A DNA stretch of 64,000 nt from Streptomyces xanthophaeus (GCF_000725805.1 NZ_JOFT01000040.1:3167-67166); one strand, 5' to 3'. Counted from the stretch's first letter, positions 17,907 through 26,644 are shown. Numbers and translations are program-made. Notes: generated by a model from the sequence alone, not told the origin.

Positions 17907-19319
17907 TCAGGGGTTGTGGGGTTCGGTGCGGGGCACGGCCACCGTCACCCGCAGTCCGTGCGGCGGGTTCGTCTCGTAGGAGAGGGACCCGCCGCCCGCG
18001 GCGAGCAGGATGCGGGAGATCGACAGGCCTAGCCCGGAGCCCTTGATGTTCTGGTGCCGGCCGCTGCGCCAGAACCGGTCGCCCACCCGCAGCAGCTCCT
18101 CCTCGGTGAGGCCGGGGCCGCGGTCGGCGACGACCACGTGCACGAAACGCCCGGCGGCGGAGACGGACACCTCGACCTCCTCCCCCTCGGGGGTGAACTT
18201 CAGGGCGTTGTCGATGACGGCGTCGAGGGCGCTGGACAGGGCGATGGGGTCGGCCCAGCCGGTGACGGCGCTGCGTCCCGTCCCGCCGAGCCGCACGCCC
18301 TTCTCCTCGGCGTACGGGCGCCAGGCCGCGACCCGCTCGGTGGTCAGCGCCCCGATGTCGGTGAGGCTGATCTCGGCGGAGGCGTGCTCGGCCAGCGCCA
18401 GGTCCAGCAGGTCGTCGAGGACCTGCGTCAGGCGCTTGCCCTCGGTGCGTACGGAGGCGATCTCCGCATTCCCCTCGGGCAGTTCGAGGGCGAGCAGCTC
18501 GATCCGCAGGAGCAGCGCGGCGAGCGGATTGCGCAGCTGGTGGGAGGCGTCCGCGACGAACGCCCGCTGCTGCTCCAGTACCTCTTCGACGTTGTCGGCC
18601 ATCTCGTTGAACGACCTGGCCAGGCGCTGGAGTTCCGGCGGTCCGCCGGCCGCCGCTACGCGTGAGTTCATCCGGCCGGTGGCGATGCCGTGCGCTGCCG
18701 CGTCCAGGGTCCGTACGGGCTTGAGCACCCAGCTGGTGAGCCGCAGGGCGGCGCCGAAGGCGACCAGCATCGCGGCGGCGAGCCCGGCCGCGATGAGCAG
18801 CCATCCCCGCAGGATGCGGCCGCGCATCAGGTCGGTGGGCGATTCGGTGGCGACGACGGCGACCACGTCCCCGTCGAGGACGACCGGGGAGGCGACGAGC
18901 AGTTTGCCGTGCGTCTGCCAGGGCCACACCTGCGGCGGATCGTGGCTGCGCCGTCCGGCGAGCGCCTCCTCGAAGGCGCGGCGCCCCTCACCGGCCCGCG
19001 GGAGCTCCCACCAGCCGGGGGAACGGGCCATGGCGTTGTCGTCGCGCAGGAAGATGCCGACGCGGATGCCGTACAGCTCCTGGTAGCGGGTCAGCTCGGT
19101 CCGCAGGGCGTCCCGGCGTTCGTCGGCCCCGGTGGATCCGGAGCCCTCGGCGTCGATGACGAACTGGGCCAGGGCGGCGAAGCGGGCGCTGTCGTCGATC
19201 CGGTCGACCACCACGCGCTGCTGCTGTCCGGCGGCCAGGCTCACGGCGAGCGGGAAACCGAGGGCGAGGAGCACGCCGGCCATCAGGACGACGAGCAGGG
19301 GAAGGAGCCTGGCGCGCAC
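17907..19319 (-). CDS. gluK: Glutamate-responsive sensor histidine kinase GluK
   Basis: A 470-residue membrane histidine kinase. TM1 spans about residues 5-30, an extracytoplasmic sensor about 31-170, and TM2 about 172-192, followed by HAMP (LKPVRTLDAAAHGIATGRM). The H box is ASHQLRNPLAALLLR with phospho-acceptor His260. N box DNALKFTP and G boxes DRGPGLTEEE and GSGLGLSIS complete the ATPase. GTG start, 12 bp after the regulator stop. In S. coelicolor the pair at this position, divergent from gluABCD, is described as GluR-GluK for glutamate sensing and uptake; the name rests on that synteny and on kinase type. Confidence 0.88.
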   Translation of the reverse strand: MRARLLPLLVVLMAGVLLALGFPLAVSLAAGQQQRVVVDRIDDSARFAALAQFVIDAEGSGSTGADERRDALRTELTRYQELYGIRVGIFLRDDNAMARSPGWWELPRAGEGRRAFEEALAGRRSHDPPQVWPWQTHGKLLVASPVVLDGDVVAVVATESPTDLMRGRILRGWLLIAAGLAAAMLVAFGAALRLTSWVLKPVRTLDAAAHGIATGRMNSRVAAAGGPPELQRLARSFNEMADNVEEVLEQQRAFVADASHQLRNPLAALLLRIELLALELPEGNAEIASVRTEGKRLTQVLDDLLDLALAEHASAEISLTDIGALTTERVAAWRPYAEEKGVRLGGTGRSAVTGWADPIALSSALDAVIDNALKFTPEGEEVEVSVSAAGRFVHVVVADRGPGLTEEELLRVGDRFWRSGRHQNIKGSGLGLSISRILLAAGGGSLSYETNPPHGLRVTVAVPRTEPHNP

Positions 19320-19331
19320 GGCAGCGGCCCG

Positions 19332-20036
19332 TCAGGGGGCGGTGGGGGCGACGAGCCGGTAGCCCACCCCGCGGACGGTCTCGATGAGGGCGGGCATCGC
19401 GAGCTTGGAGCGCAGCGAGGCGACGTGCACCTCCAGGGTCCGGCCGGTCCCCTCCCAGCTGGTCCGCCAGACCTCGCTGATGATCTGTTCGCGGCGGAAG
19501 ACCACCCCGGGGCGCTGCGCGAGCAGGGCCAGCAGGTCGAATTCCTTGCGGGTGAGGGGTACGTCGGTGCCGTCCACGCTGACGCGGCGGGTGGGCAGCT
19601 CGATGCTGACCGGGCCGAGCCGGACCACGGAGGGCGTACCGGTCCCGGTGGCGGAGGCCTCCTCGGAGACCCCGGTGCGCCGGGCGACGGCGTGGATGCG
19701 GGCCAGCAGCTCGCCGGTGTCGTAGGGCTTGGTGACGTAGTCGTCGGCGCCCATGTTGAGCCCGTGGATGCGCGAGCGGACGTCGGCCCGTGCGGTGACC
19801 ATGATGACGGGCGTGGAGGTGCGCTTGCGGATCTTGCCGCACACCTCGTAGCCGTCCTGGTCGGGCAGGCCCAGATCGAGGAGGACGACGCCGAAGGGCG
19901 GGGCGCCGGCGGGCAGCAGTGCCTGCAGGGCCTCCTCGCCGTTGCGGGCATGGGTCACCCGGAAGCCGTGCCGGGCGAGGACCGCGGACAGGGCGGCGGC
20001 GACGTGGTCGTCGTCCTCGACGAGCAGCAGTCTCAT
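19332..20036 (-). CDS. gluR: OmpR-family response regulator GluR
   Basis: A 234-residue response regulator: receiver domain with acidic pocket VEDDD, phospho-acceptor Asp54 in [12 protein letters not shown] and the switch Lys in YVTKPYDT. The C-terminal winged helix has [20 protein letters not shown] and the TVRGVGYRL end. It is first in the gluR-gluK transcript and divergent from the glutamate transporter genes. OmpR-type regulators bind tandem direct repeats one helical turn apart, and three GTTCTTCG repeats with an 11-bp period lie 36 bp upstream of its own start, which fits autoregulation and control of gluABCD. Confidence 0.9.
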   Translation of the reverse strand: MRLLLVEDDDHVAAALSAVLARHGFRVTHARNGEEALQALLPAGAPPFGVVLLDLGLPDQDGYEVCGKIRKRTSTPVIMVTARADVRSRIHGLNMGADDYVTKPYDTGELLARIHAVARRTGVSEEASATGTGTPSVVRLGPVSIELPTRRVSVDGTDVPLTRKEFDLLALLAQRPGVVFRREQIISEVWRTSWEGTGRTLEVHVASLRSKLAMPALIETVRGVGYRLVAPTAP

Positions 20037-20353
20037 GGCGTCCCCCTCTCCTCTTCTTCAGCTGGGAGCTTGTTCTTCGGTCGTTCTTCGGTGGTTCTTC
20101 GCTTCTTCTTCAGCCCGGGTACAGGCCACCCTGCATCCACGCCGATGCAGACTCCCACGTCAAGGGGGTTCCGGTCCGGCGCGCCTTCTGTTATCCACCC
20201 GGTACGCGTACCGGGAGCGCCTCGGGCCGAGGCGTACGGAGCGTATCCGGGCGAGGCCGGATCGTTATGCTCAATTCTCCCTCAGATGTGATGACGCTGT
20301 GCGCGAGACGTCACTACTGTCCTCCCAACCGAGGAGGACGGAGCAAGAAGCCG
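20037..20353. promoter_or_regulatory. gluR/gluA divergent control region
   Basis: This 317-bp stretch holds no gene. It contains the 11-bp direct repeats next to gluR. Near gluA there is a small inverted repeat TGACG/CGTCA (20292-20296, 20309-20313) and a CCTCC/GAGGAGG pairing around the ribosome-binding sequence that could partly sequester it. No convincing -35/-10 pair was fixed. Confidence 0.6.
20072..20105. promoter_or_regulatory. Tandem 11-bp direct repeats, candidate GluR operator
   Basis: GTTCTTCGG occurs at 20072-20080 and 20083-20091, GTTCTTCG at 20094-20101, with a degenerate CTTC unit after. The exact 11-bp period is the spacing used by OmpR/PhoB-family dimers. Confidence 0.55.
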
Positions 20354-21139
20354 ATGAGCGGAGTATCAGTGACCAAGGACGTACAGGACGCGGCCGGTGC
20401 CGCGGACGACCTGGTCGTACTGAGCAACGTCAACAAGCACTTCGGCGCGCTGCACGTGCTTCAGGACATCAATCTGAGCATTGCCCGCGGTGAGGTCGTC
20501 GTCGTGATCGGTCCTTCGGGATCGGGCAAGTCCACGCTGTGCCGGACCATCAACCGTCTGGAGACCATCGACTCGGGCGCCATCACGCTCGACGGCAAGG
20601 AACTGCCCTCCGAGGGCAGGGAACTGGCCCGGCTGCGTGCCGATGTCGGCATGGTCTTCCAGTCGTTCAACCTCTTCGCGCACAAGACGGTGCTGGAGAA
20701 CGTCATGCTCGGCCAGGTCAAGGTCCGCAAGACCGGCCAGGCCGCGGCGCGCGAGAAGGCGCAGTCCCTGCTGGACCGGGTGGGCGTCGGCTCCCAGGCC
20801 GACAAGTACCCGGCGCAGCTCTCCGGCGGCCAGCAGCAGCGCGTGGCGATCGCCCGCGCGCTGGCCATGGAGCCGAAGGTGATGCTCTTCGACGAGCCGA
20901 CGTCGGCGCTCGACCCGGAAATGATCAACGAGGTGCTGGAGGTCATGCAGCAGCTCGCCCGGGAGGGGATGACGATGGTGGTCGTCACGCACGAGATGGG
21001 CTTCGCCCGCTCCGCTGCCAACCGCGTCGTCTTCATGGCCGACGGAAAGATCGTCGAAGAAGCCACGCCCGAGGCCTTCTTCAGCAACCCGCGCAGTGAC
21101 CGGGCGAAGGACTTCCTGTCGAAGATCCTGCACCACTGA
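20354..21139 (+). CDS. gluA: Glutamate ABC transporter ATP-binding protein GluA
   Basis: A 261-residue ATPase of the polar amino acid (PAAT) importer class. Walker [11 protein letters not shown]-loop [14 protein letters not shown], signature [15 protein letters not shown], Walker [13 protein letters not shown] and switch His VVVTHEMGF are all present. ATG chosen 14 bases after a GGAGG sequence; a GTG 15 bases on (MTKDVQ) is possible. It is the first gene of gluABCD, which imports glutamate across the membrane at the cost of ATP. A hairpin follows the stop, before gluB. Confidence 0.96.
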   Translation: MSGVSVTKDVQDAAGAADDLVVLSNVNKHFGALHVLQDINLSIARGEVVVVIGPSGSGKSTLCRTINRLETIDSGAITLDGKELPSEGRELARLRADVGMVFQSFNLFAHKTVLENVMLGQVKVRKTGQAAAREKAQSLLDRVGVGSQADKYPAQLSGGQQQRVAIARALAMEPKVMLFDEPTSALDPEMINEVLEVMQQLAREGMTMVVVTHEMGFARSAANRVVFMADGKIVEEATPEAFFSNPRSDRAKDFLSKILHH

Positions 21140-21166
21140 CGGCCGGGTCTGGTAGTCATCCGGTGG

Positions 21167-21208
21167 GCGGAACACCGCCGCGGCCGCTCAGGCCCGCGGC
21201 GTGTCCGC
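21167..21208 (+). other. gluA-gluB intergenic hairpin
   Basis: Arms 21167-21182 and 21195-21208 pair with two single-base bulges, and the loop itself can close by GGCC/GGCC. Position inside the operon suggests an attenuator or an mRNA-stabilising 3' structure for gluA. Confidence 0.5.
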
Positions 21209-21257
21209 CGCACTGTCGCCCGTCGTTCAACACCGTCTCATCCGAGGGAAGTTCATC

Positions 21258-22109
21258 ATGAACGTTTTCAAGACCGGTGCGGCCGCGGCCATCGCCGTCA
21301 CCCTGGCCCTGACCGCGACCGCCTGTGGCGGCAGCAGCGACAAGAGCTCGGGCAGCACCGAGAGCGGTGGCGCCAAGAAGGACAAGGTCGTCATCGGCAT
21401 CAAGTTCGACCAGCCGGGTGTGGGCCTCAAGACCCCTGACGGCAAGTACACGGGCTTCGACGTCGACGTCGCGACCTACGTCGCCAAGGAGCTCGGCTAC
21501 CAGCCCGACCAGATCGAGTGGAAGCAGGCCATCAGCGCCGAGCGCGAGAACCTGATCGCCAACGGCGACGTCAAGTTCGTCGTCGCGAGCTACTCGATCA
21601 ACGACAAGCGCAAGGAGAAGGTCGACTTCGCCGGCCCGTACCTCCTCGCGCACCAGGACCTGCTGGTCCGCGCCGACGACTCGTCCATCACCAAGGCCGA
21701 GGACCTGAACAAGAAGAAGCTCTGCTCGGTCACCGGCTCGACCTCGGCGCAGAACGTCAAGACCAAGCTGGCCCCCGAGGCCGACCTGCTGGAGCAGGGT
21801 GGCTACTCCGAGTGCCTCACCGGCCTGGAGAACAAGGCCGTCGACGCACTGACCACGGACAACTCGATCCTGGCGGGCTACGCGGCGCAGGACAAGAACA
21901 AGGGCAAGTTCAAGCTGGTCGGGCTGAGCCTGAGCAACGAGAACTACGGCATCGGTCTGAAGAAGGGCGACAAGGACCTTCAGACCAAGATCAACGCCGC
22001 GCTCAAGAAGATGGTCGCGGACGGCGCCTGGGACGAGGCCGTGAAGAAGAACTTCGGTCCGGCCAACTACAAGAACGAGCCGGCCCCGCAGATCACCGAA
22101 GGCAGCTGA
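21258..22109 (+). CDS. gluB: Glutamate-binding lipoprotein GluB
   Basis: A 283-residue family 3 solute-binding protein. The signal sequence MNVFKTGAAAAIAVTLALTA ends in the lipobox TATACGG, so it is a membrane-anchored lipoprotein; a Ser/Gly linker follows. The core shows KVVIGIKFDQPGVGLKTPDG, GFDVDVATYVAKELGY and the VDFAGPYL motif typical of amino acid binding proteins. GAGGGAA lies 8 bases before the ATG. It delivers glutamate (and perhaps related amino acids) to GluCD. Strong hairpins on both sides of the gene suggest its mRNA segment is kept at a higher level than the rest, as often seen for binding proteins. Confidence 0.95.
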   Translation: MNVFKTGAAAAIAVTLALTATACGGSSDKSSGSTESGGAKKDKVVIGIKFDQPGVGLKTPDGKYTGFDVDVATYVAKELGYQPDQIEWKQAISAERENLIANGDVKFVVASYSINDKRKEKVDFAGPYLLAHQDLLVRADDSSITKAEDLNKKKLCSVTGSTSAQNVKTKLAPEADLLEQGGYSECLTGLENKAVDALTTDNSILAGYAAQDKNKGKFKLVGLSLSNENYGIGLKKGDKDLQTKINAALKKMVADGAWDEAVKKNFGPANYKNEPAPQITEGS

Positions 22110-22113
22110 TTCA

Positions 22114-22166
22114 CCGGTGAGGAGCGTCGCCGCCCGCCTGCCAAGGGCGGCGGCGCACCTCGCCGG
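22114..22166 (+). other. gluB-gluC intergenic 22-bp hairpin (attenuator candidate)
   Basis: Arms 22114-22135 and 22145-22166 pair over 22 positions with one mismatch and two G-U pairs around a nine-base loop. It starts 5 bp after the gluB stop and ends 26 bp before the gluC start, with no T-run. Confidence 0.65.
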
Positions 22167-22192
22167 CCATCCTGGGGAGAGCGCAGGGCATC

Positions 22193-22867
22193 GTGTTCGA
22201 TTTTCTTGATTCCGGGCAGTACGACCTGCTCGGAGCCTTCTGGGTGACGGTTCAGCTCACCCTCTACTCGGCGGTCGGGTCCCTCATATGGGGAACCATG
22301 CTGGCCGGGATGCGGGTCAGCCCGGTCCCGCTGATGCGGGGCTTCGGTACCGCGTACGTCAACCTCGTGCGCAACACTCCGCTGACCGTGCTGATCATCG
22401 CCTGTTCGCTGGGTCTCAGCCAGACCCTCGGCATCTCGTTGGGCGGCGGCACGTTCAAGGAGACCGGTTTCCGGCTCGCGGTCCTCGGACTGACCGCCTA
22501 CACCGGCACCTTCGTCTGCGAAGCGCTGCGGTCGGGCATCAACACGGTCCCCGTCGGCCAGGCAGAGGCGGCACGCGCCCTGGGCCTGAGCTTCGTCCAG
22601 GTGCTCACGCTGATCGTGCTCCCCCAGGCCTTCCGGGCGGTCGTCGCACCGCTCACGAACGTACTGATCGCACTCACCAAGAACACCACGGTGGCGGCGG
22701 CCATCGGCGTGGCCGAGGCGGCCCTGCTGATGAAGGAAATGGTCGAGAACGAGGCGGACGCGCTCTTCGCCGTCTTCGGGGTCTTCGCCCTGGGCTTCGT
22801 CCTCCTGACCCTGCCCACCGGCCTGCTCCTGGGCTGGGTGGCCAAACGAGTGGCGGTGAAGCGATGA
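22193..22867 (+). CDS. gluC: Glutamate ABC transporter permease GluC
   Basis: A 224-residue inner-membrane subunit of the HisMQ/GltJ type with about five transmembrane helices. The EAA loop that docks on the ATPase is EAARALGLSFVQVLTLIVLP. GTG start with GGGGAGAGCG upstream. It is translationally coupled to gluD by a 4-bp ATGA overlap. It forms a heterodimeric pore with GluD, energised by GluA and loaded by GluB. Confidence 0.95.
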   Translation: MFDFLDSGQYDLLGAFWVTVQLTLYSAVGSLIWGTMLAGMRVSPVPLMRGFGTAYVNLVRNTPLTVLIIACSLGLSQTLGISLGGGTFKETGFRLAVLGLTAYTGTFVCEALRSGINTVPVGQAEAARALGLSFVQVLTLIVLPQAFRAVVAPLTNVLIALTKNTTVAAAIGVAEAALLMKEMVENEADALFAVFGVFALGFVLLTLPTGLLLGWVAKRVAVKR

Positions 22868-23745
22868 CCTCCGTGCTGTACGACGCCCCCGGCCCCAAGG
22901 CCAAGGCGCGCAACTGGATCTACAGCGGCATCTTCGTCGTCCTGCTCGGGCTCGCCCTGTGGTGGATCCTGTCCGTGATGGCGGACAAGAACCAGCTCGA
23001 CGCCGCCAAGTGGACCCCCTTCGTCACCGAGACCGAGATCTGGACGACCTTCCTGATCCCCGGCCTGCTGGAGACCCTCAAGGCCGGCGTGATCGCCATG
23101 GTGATCGCGATCCCGCTGGGCGCCCTGCTCGGCATCGGCCGCCTCTCCGACCACGCCTGGGTCCGTGTGCCGGTCGGTGCGGTCGTCGAGTTCTTCCGCG
23201 CCATCCCGGTGCTGATGCTGATGCTGTTCGGCTTCGCCCTGTACGCGAAGTTCAGCGAGGTCTCCTCGGACATCCGCCCGCTGTACGCGGCGGTGACCGG
23301 CCTGGTCCTGTACAACGCCGCGGTCATCGCCGAGATCGTCCGGGCGGGCGTGCTCTCCCTGCCCTCCGGCCAGACCGACGCGGCCAAGGCGATCGGCATG
23401 CGCAAGGGCCAGACCATGGCCTACGTGCTGATCCCGCAGGCCGTCACGGCGATGCTGCCGGCTCTGGTCAGCCAGCTCGTGGTGATCCTGAAGGACACCG
23501 CGCTGGCCGGCGCGGTGCTCGGTTACGGCGAACTGCTGTCGATGAACCGGCAGATCTCGGCGAACTACAGCAACACCATCGCCTCCCTCGTCGTGATCGC
23601 GCTGATCTTCATCGCGGTCAATTTCGCCCTCACCACCTTCGCCTCCTGGCTCGAACGCCGACTGCGTCAGTCGAAGAAGAGCACCGGAGTCCTGGTCCCC
23701 AAGGTCGACGACATGGCGACCGGGGCGAACAGCGGTGGCGTCTAG
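22864..23745 (+). CDS. gluD: Glutamate ABC transporter permease GluD
   Basis: A 293-residue partner permease of GluC, longer because of an N-terminal cytoplasmic segment, a first helix (IYSGIFVVLLGLALWWILSV) and a short extracytoplasmic stretch. The EAA-type loop reads TDAAKAIGMRKGQTMAYVLI. The start overlaps the gluC stop. Last gene of the operon; an 18-bp perfect hairpin lies 65 bp past the stop and probably ends the transcript. Confidence 0.95.
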   Translation: MTSVLYDAPGPKAKARNWIYSGIFVVLLGLALWWILSVMADKNQLDAAKWTPFVTETEIWTTFLIPGLLETLKAGVIAMVIAIPLGALLGIGRLSDHAWVRVPVGAVVEFFRAIPVLMLMLFGFALYAKFSEVSSDIRPLYAAVTGLVLYNAAVIAEIVRAGVLSLPSGQTDAAKAIGMRKGQTMAYVLIPQAVTAMLPALVSQLVVILKDTALAGAVLGYGELLSMNRQISANYSNTIASLVVIALIFIAVNFALTTFASWLERRLRQSKKSTGVLVPKVDDMATGANSGGV

Positions 23746-23810
23746 GCCCCGTCGCCCTCCCGGTTCGGGGCCCCCGACCGCCTGACATAGAGTCAGTCAT
23801 ATTGCGTAGC

Positions 23811-23849
23811 CCGCGTGGTGCGGCGGAACTCTTCCGCCGCACCACGCGG
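23811..23849 (+). terminator. 18-bp perfect hairpin after gluD
   Basis: Arms 23811-23828 and 23832-23849 are fully complementary around a CTC loop. It lies between gluD and the next plus-strand gene, 89 bp before that gene's start. Confidence 0.75.
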
Positions 23850-23869
23850 CGTTCGCGGACAGGTGTCAC

Positions 23870-23898
23870 TTGACGCAGGCACCTCCAGTGGGTTGCAT
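23870..23898 (+). promoter_or_regulatory. Candidate promoter of the monooxygenase gene
   Basis: TTGACG (23870-23875), 17 bases, TTGCAT (23893-23898), just downstream of the gluD terminator hairpin. The -10 match is weak. Confidence 0.3.
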
Positions 23899-23937
23899 AC
23901 GTTCTGTGATCACATACCGGACATCGGGAGCCGCGCC

Positions 23938-25518
23938 ATGGACCCGGTGATCGTCGTCGGCGCGGGGCCCGTCGGGCTGTCCCTGTCCCTCGCCCTGGCC
24001 GGCCAGGGCGTCCCTTCCGTCGTGCTCGACGAAGGCCCCGGCAAGGAGGAACCGCGCCCGGCCCGCACCGTCGTCCTGCACGCCGACACCGCCGCCATGG
24101 CGAACCGGCTGGGCTGTTCGACGCTGCGCGACGAAGGGGCGTACTTCGCCGCCTGGCGCACCATGCGGCGCAGGCAGCACGCCCAGCGGATCACCTTCGA
24201 CGACGGGCCCGCGCCCCTGCATCTGCCCCAGCACGCCCTGACGCGCGGCCTGCGCGACGCCGCCGCCGCGCACCCCCTCGTCCAGCTGGTCACCGAAACC
24301 CGGCTCGACTCCCTGGAGCAGGACGCCCACGGGGTCACCGCCCACACCCGCGGCGCCGAGACCACGTGGTGGCGCGGGAGTTACCTGGTCGGCTGCGACG
24401 GCGCCCGCTCCACCGTGCGCAAGCTGCTCGGCATCCGCTTCCCGGGCCGCACCGCCGTGGAACGCCACGCCGTGGCCGCCCTGCGCACCGAACTCCCCTG
24501 GCCCGGTGAGGCCTTGCTGCACCGCGGCCACAACGACCGGCTCGCCGAGGTCACCGCGCGGCCGCTGCCCGACGGGGTGTGGCGGCTGGACTGGCTGCTC
24601 CCGGCCCGCGGCGACCTGGTCACCCCCGACACCCTGGTGACCCTCATCCGGGACACCCTCGCGGCCTGGTGCTCGGGCAAGACGCCCCCCTACGACCTGA
24701 TCGACACCGGGGTCCACACGCTGCACCACCGCCTGGCCCGGCGCTGGCGCGACGGCCGCGGCTTCCTCGCCGGGGACGCCGCGCACCTGCTGGGCGCGCT
24801 CGGCACCCAGGGGGTCGAGGAGGGGCTCCGCGACGCCGAGAACCTGGCGTGGAAGCTGGCCCTCGCCTGGCACCAGGGAGCCTCCGAGGCCCTGCTCGAC
24901 AGCTACGAGGGCGAGCGGCGCACCGCGGTCGCCTCCCGGCTGCGCGCCGCCGACCAGGCGATGCCGGTACTGCGCTCCGGGGGCGGCCTGCGCACCTACC
25001 TCCCGGGGGCCTCCCGGTCCGCCGAAGCACTCCTCACCGACGGCCACCTGGGCCGTGGGCCGCTGGGCGCGGAGCCGACGTACGCACCTCCGGTCGCCGT
25101 GCGCGAGGTCCCGACGGCCACGCAGCCGGGCGGTCCGGTGGCGAACGTTCCGGTGACGGCGCCCGACGGGTCCACCGTCCCGCTGCGCGACCTGCTGGGG
25201 CGGGGGCGGCTGCTGGTGCTCCTGGTCGCCCCGGGCACCGGGGTCTGGGACCGCCGCCACTGGCTCGGCGCCGGGCTGATGCCCCGGCTCGCGGCGGCGG
25301 TGAGCGCCCTGCCCGTGCGCACCGACCTGCTGGTCGCGGACGCCTACCCGGGGGCCCCGGCGCACACGGTGCTCCTGGTCCGGCCGGACGGGCACCTGGC
25401 GGCCACCTTCGCGGGGGTCCACCCGGCGGAACTGTACGAGGCGGCGGACACGGTCCGGGCGGGCGCTCCGGCGGCGCTGCCCGCGCCCTCCACGGCACCG
25501 AGCGCCGTGGCCGATTGA
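23938..25518 (+). CDS. FAD-dependent aromatic hydroxylase-type monooxygenase
   Basis: A 526-residue class A flavoprotein monooxygenase of the PheA/TetX/polyketide-hydroxylase group. It shows the ADP-binding GVGAGP-like fold start IVVGAGPVGLSLSLALAGQG, the DG motif YLVGCDGARSTVRKLLGI and the FAD ribityl motif GFLAGDAAHLLGALGTQGVEEG. The C-terminal 120 residues form the thioredoxin-like domain usual in this class. ATG chosen after GGGAG. Substrate cannot be told from sequence; polyketide or phenolic hydroxylation is typical. No biosynthetic genes adjoin, so it may be a stand-alone detoxification or tailoring enzyme. Confidence 0.9.
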   Translation: MDPVIVVGAGPVGLSLSLALAGQGVPSVVLDEGPGKEEPRPARTVVLHADTAAMANRLGCSTLRDEGAYFAAWRTMRRRQHAQRITFDDGPAPLHLPQHALTRGLRDAAAAHPLVQLVTETRLDSLEQDAHGVTAHTRGAETTWWRGSYLVGCDGARSTVRKLLGIRFPGRTAVERHAVAALRTELPWPGEALLHRGHNDRLAEVTARPLPDGVWRLDWLLPARGDLVTPDTLVTLIRDTLAAWCSGKTPPYDLIDTGVHTLHHRLARRWRDGRGFLAGDAAHLLGALGTQGVEEGLRDAENLAWKLALAWHQGASEALLDSYEGERRTAVASRLRAADQAMPVLRSGGGLRTYLPGASRSAEALLTDGHLGRGPLGAEPTYAPPVAVREVPTATQPGGPVANVPVTAPDGSTVPLRDLLGRGRLLVLLVAPGTGVWDRRHWLGAGLMPRLAAAVSALPVRTDLLVADAYPGAPAHTVLLVRPDGHLAATFAGVHPAELYEAADTVRAGAPAALPAPSTAPSAVAD

Positions 25519-25550
25519 CCGTCCCGTCGGCTCGTGATTCACTCGCGGGC

Positions 25551-25637
25551 ATGACCGGCAACGACGTACGCCTGTGGCGGAGGGTCCATATGGACCTGCT
25601 CCGCTACGCGGGCTGCGTGTGTCGCCCTTCCTGCTGA
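25551..25637 (+). CDS. Cysteine-rich leader peptide (putative attenuator)
   Basis: A 28-residue reading frame, with RRVHMDLLRYAGCVCRPSC at its end; an internal ATG gives the 15-residue MDLLRYAGCVCRPSC. The RR-V-H-(V/M)-D-L-L-R motif followed by Cys codons matches the actinobacterial putative leader peptides found before sulfur and cysteine genes. Three of the last eight residues are Cys, so ribosome speed here would report Cys-tRNA supply. It lies 78 bp before cysteine dioxygenase, fitting cysteine-responsive attenuation. No clear ribosome-binding site precedes the first ATG, so translation may be leaderless. Mechanism is inferred from mycobacterial Cys-leader ORFs. Confidence 0.75.
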   Translation: MTGNDVRLWRRVHMDLLRYAGCVCRPSC

Positions 25638-25715
25638 TTCGCCTCCTTCCCTGCGCGCCCCGTGCCGTCACCGGCCCGCGCGCACTTCCGCGAACCCCAG
25701 GAATGGTCCCGTTAC

Positions 25716-26249
25716 ATGTCTGCACCCGCGTACACCCCCGAGCCCGTGCTGGCCGGGGGGCCCACGGCCGCCGCCCTCCTCGACTTCGCCCTGCGCACCG
25801 CTGCCGATCCCGAGGTCGTCGCCTCCCTGCCGCTCGACCCGCAGGGCCGCACCTGGATCCGGCTGGACGGCCCCGGCGGCAGTGAGGCCTGGCTGATCGG
25901 CTGGCCACCCGGCACCGGCACCGGCTGGCACGACCACGCCGAGTCGCGGGGCGCGTTCGCCACCGCCCGGGGCGCCCTCACCGAGCACTCGCTGACCGTA
26001 CGGCTGCCCTCGGAGGGCTGGCAGTCGCTGCACCTGGCCCCCGGCGTGGACCGCAGCCGCAGCCTGGGCGCGGGCACCGGGCGGGCCTTCGGCGAGCACC
26101 ACGTGCACGAGGTCCTCAACGAGTCCACGGCCGAGCACGCGATCTCGGTGCACGCGTACTACCCGCCGCTGCCGCTGATCCGCCGGTTCAGCCGCACCGG
26201 GCCGCTGCTGAAGCTGGAGCAGGTCGAGCGTCCGGCGGACTGGCAGTGA
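25716..26249 (+). CDS. Cysteine dioxygenase family protein (cupin)
   Basis: A 177-residue type I cysteine dioxygenase-like cupin, expected to oxidise cysteine (or a related thiol) to a sulfinate with Fe(II) and O2. The metal site is readable: His72 and His74 in TGWHDHAESRG and a further His in GEHHVHEV (128-131). ATG at 25716 chosen with AGGAA upstream; an earlier in-frame ATG adds 18 residues. It overlaps the rhodanese gene by 4 bp (GTGA). The pair and the Cys-rich leader before it point to control of excess cysteine and its sulfur. Confidence 0.88.
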   Translation: MSAPAYTPEPVLAGGPTAAALLDFALRTAADPEVVASLPLDPQGRTWIRLDGPGGSEAWLIGWPPGTGTGWHDHAESRGAFATARGALTEHSLTVRLPSEGWQSLHLAPGVDRSRSLGAGTGRAFGEHHVHEVLNESTAEHAISVHAYYPPLPLIRRFSRTGPLLKLEQVERPADWQ

Positions 26250-26644
26250 GCGCCACCGATCCGGTCGGGATCGACGAGCTGCTGGAGCGGGTCCGTACCG
26301 GCTACACGCGCGTCTCGCCGCAGGAGGCCTACGAGGCCTCCCTGGAGGGGGCCCTGCTGGTGGACATCCGCTACCAGGCCCTGCGGGAGCGGGACGGCCT
26401 GATCCCGGGCGCGCTGGTGGTCGAGCGCAACGAACTGGAATGGCGCCTGGACCCCCAGGGCAGTCACCGCGCCGCCGAGGCCACGGACCACGGCCTGCAG
26501 GTCGTGGTGATCTGCAACGAGGGCTACGCCTCCAGCCTGGCCGCGGTCTCCCTGCACGCCCTCGGCCTGCACCGGGCCACGGACCTGACCGGCGGTTTCC
26601 AGGCCTGGAAGGCGGCGGGCCTCCCGGTGACGCCCGCCGCCTGA
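26246..26644 (+). CDS. Rhodanese-like sulfurtransferase
   Basis: A 132-residue single-domain rhodanese. The active loop VVVICNEGYASSLAA holds catalytic Cys90 within the six-residue loop of sulfur-handling rhodaneses. Other family marks are LLVDIRYQALRERDGLIPGA and the C-terminal LTGGFQAWKAAGLPV. GTG start inside the dioxygenase stop, so the two are translationally coupled. It probably moves sulfane sulfur arising from cysteine breakdown. A terminator-like hairpin follows. Confidence 0.92.
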   Translation: MSATDPVGIDELLERVRTGYTRVSPQEAYEASLEGALLVDIRYQALRERDGLIPGALVVERNELEWRLDPQGSHRAAEATDHGLQVVVICNEGYASSLAAVSLHALGLHRATDLTGGFQAWKAAGLPVTPAA

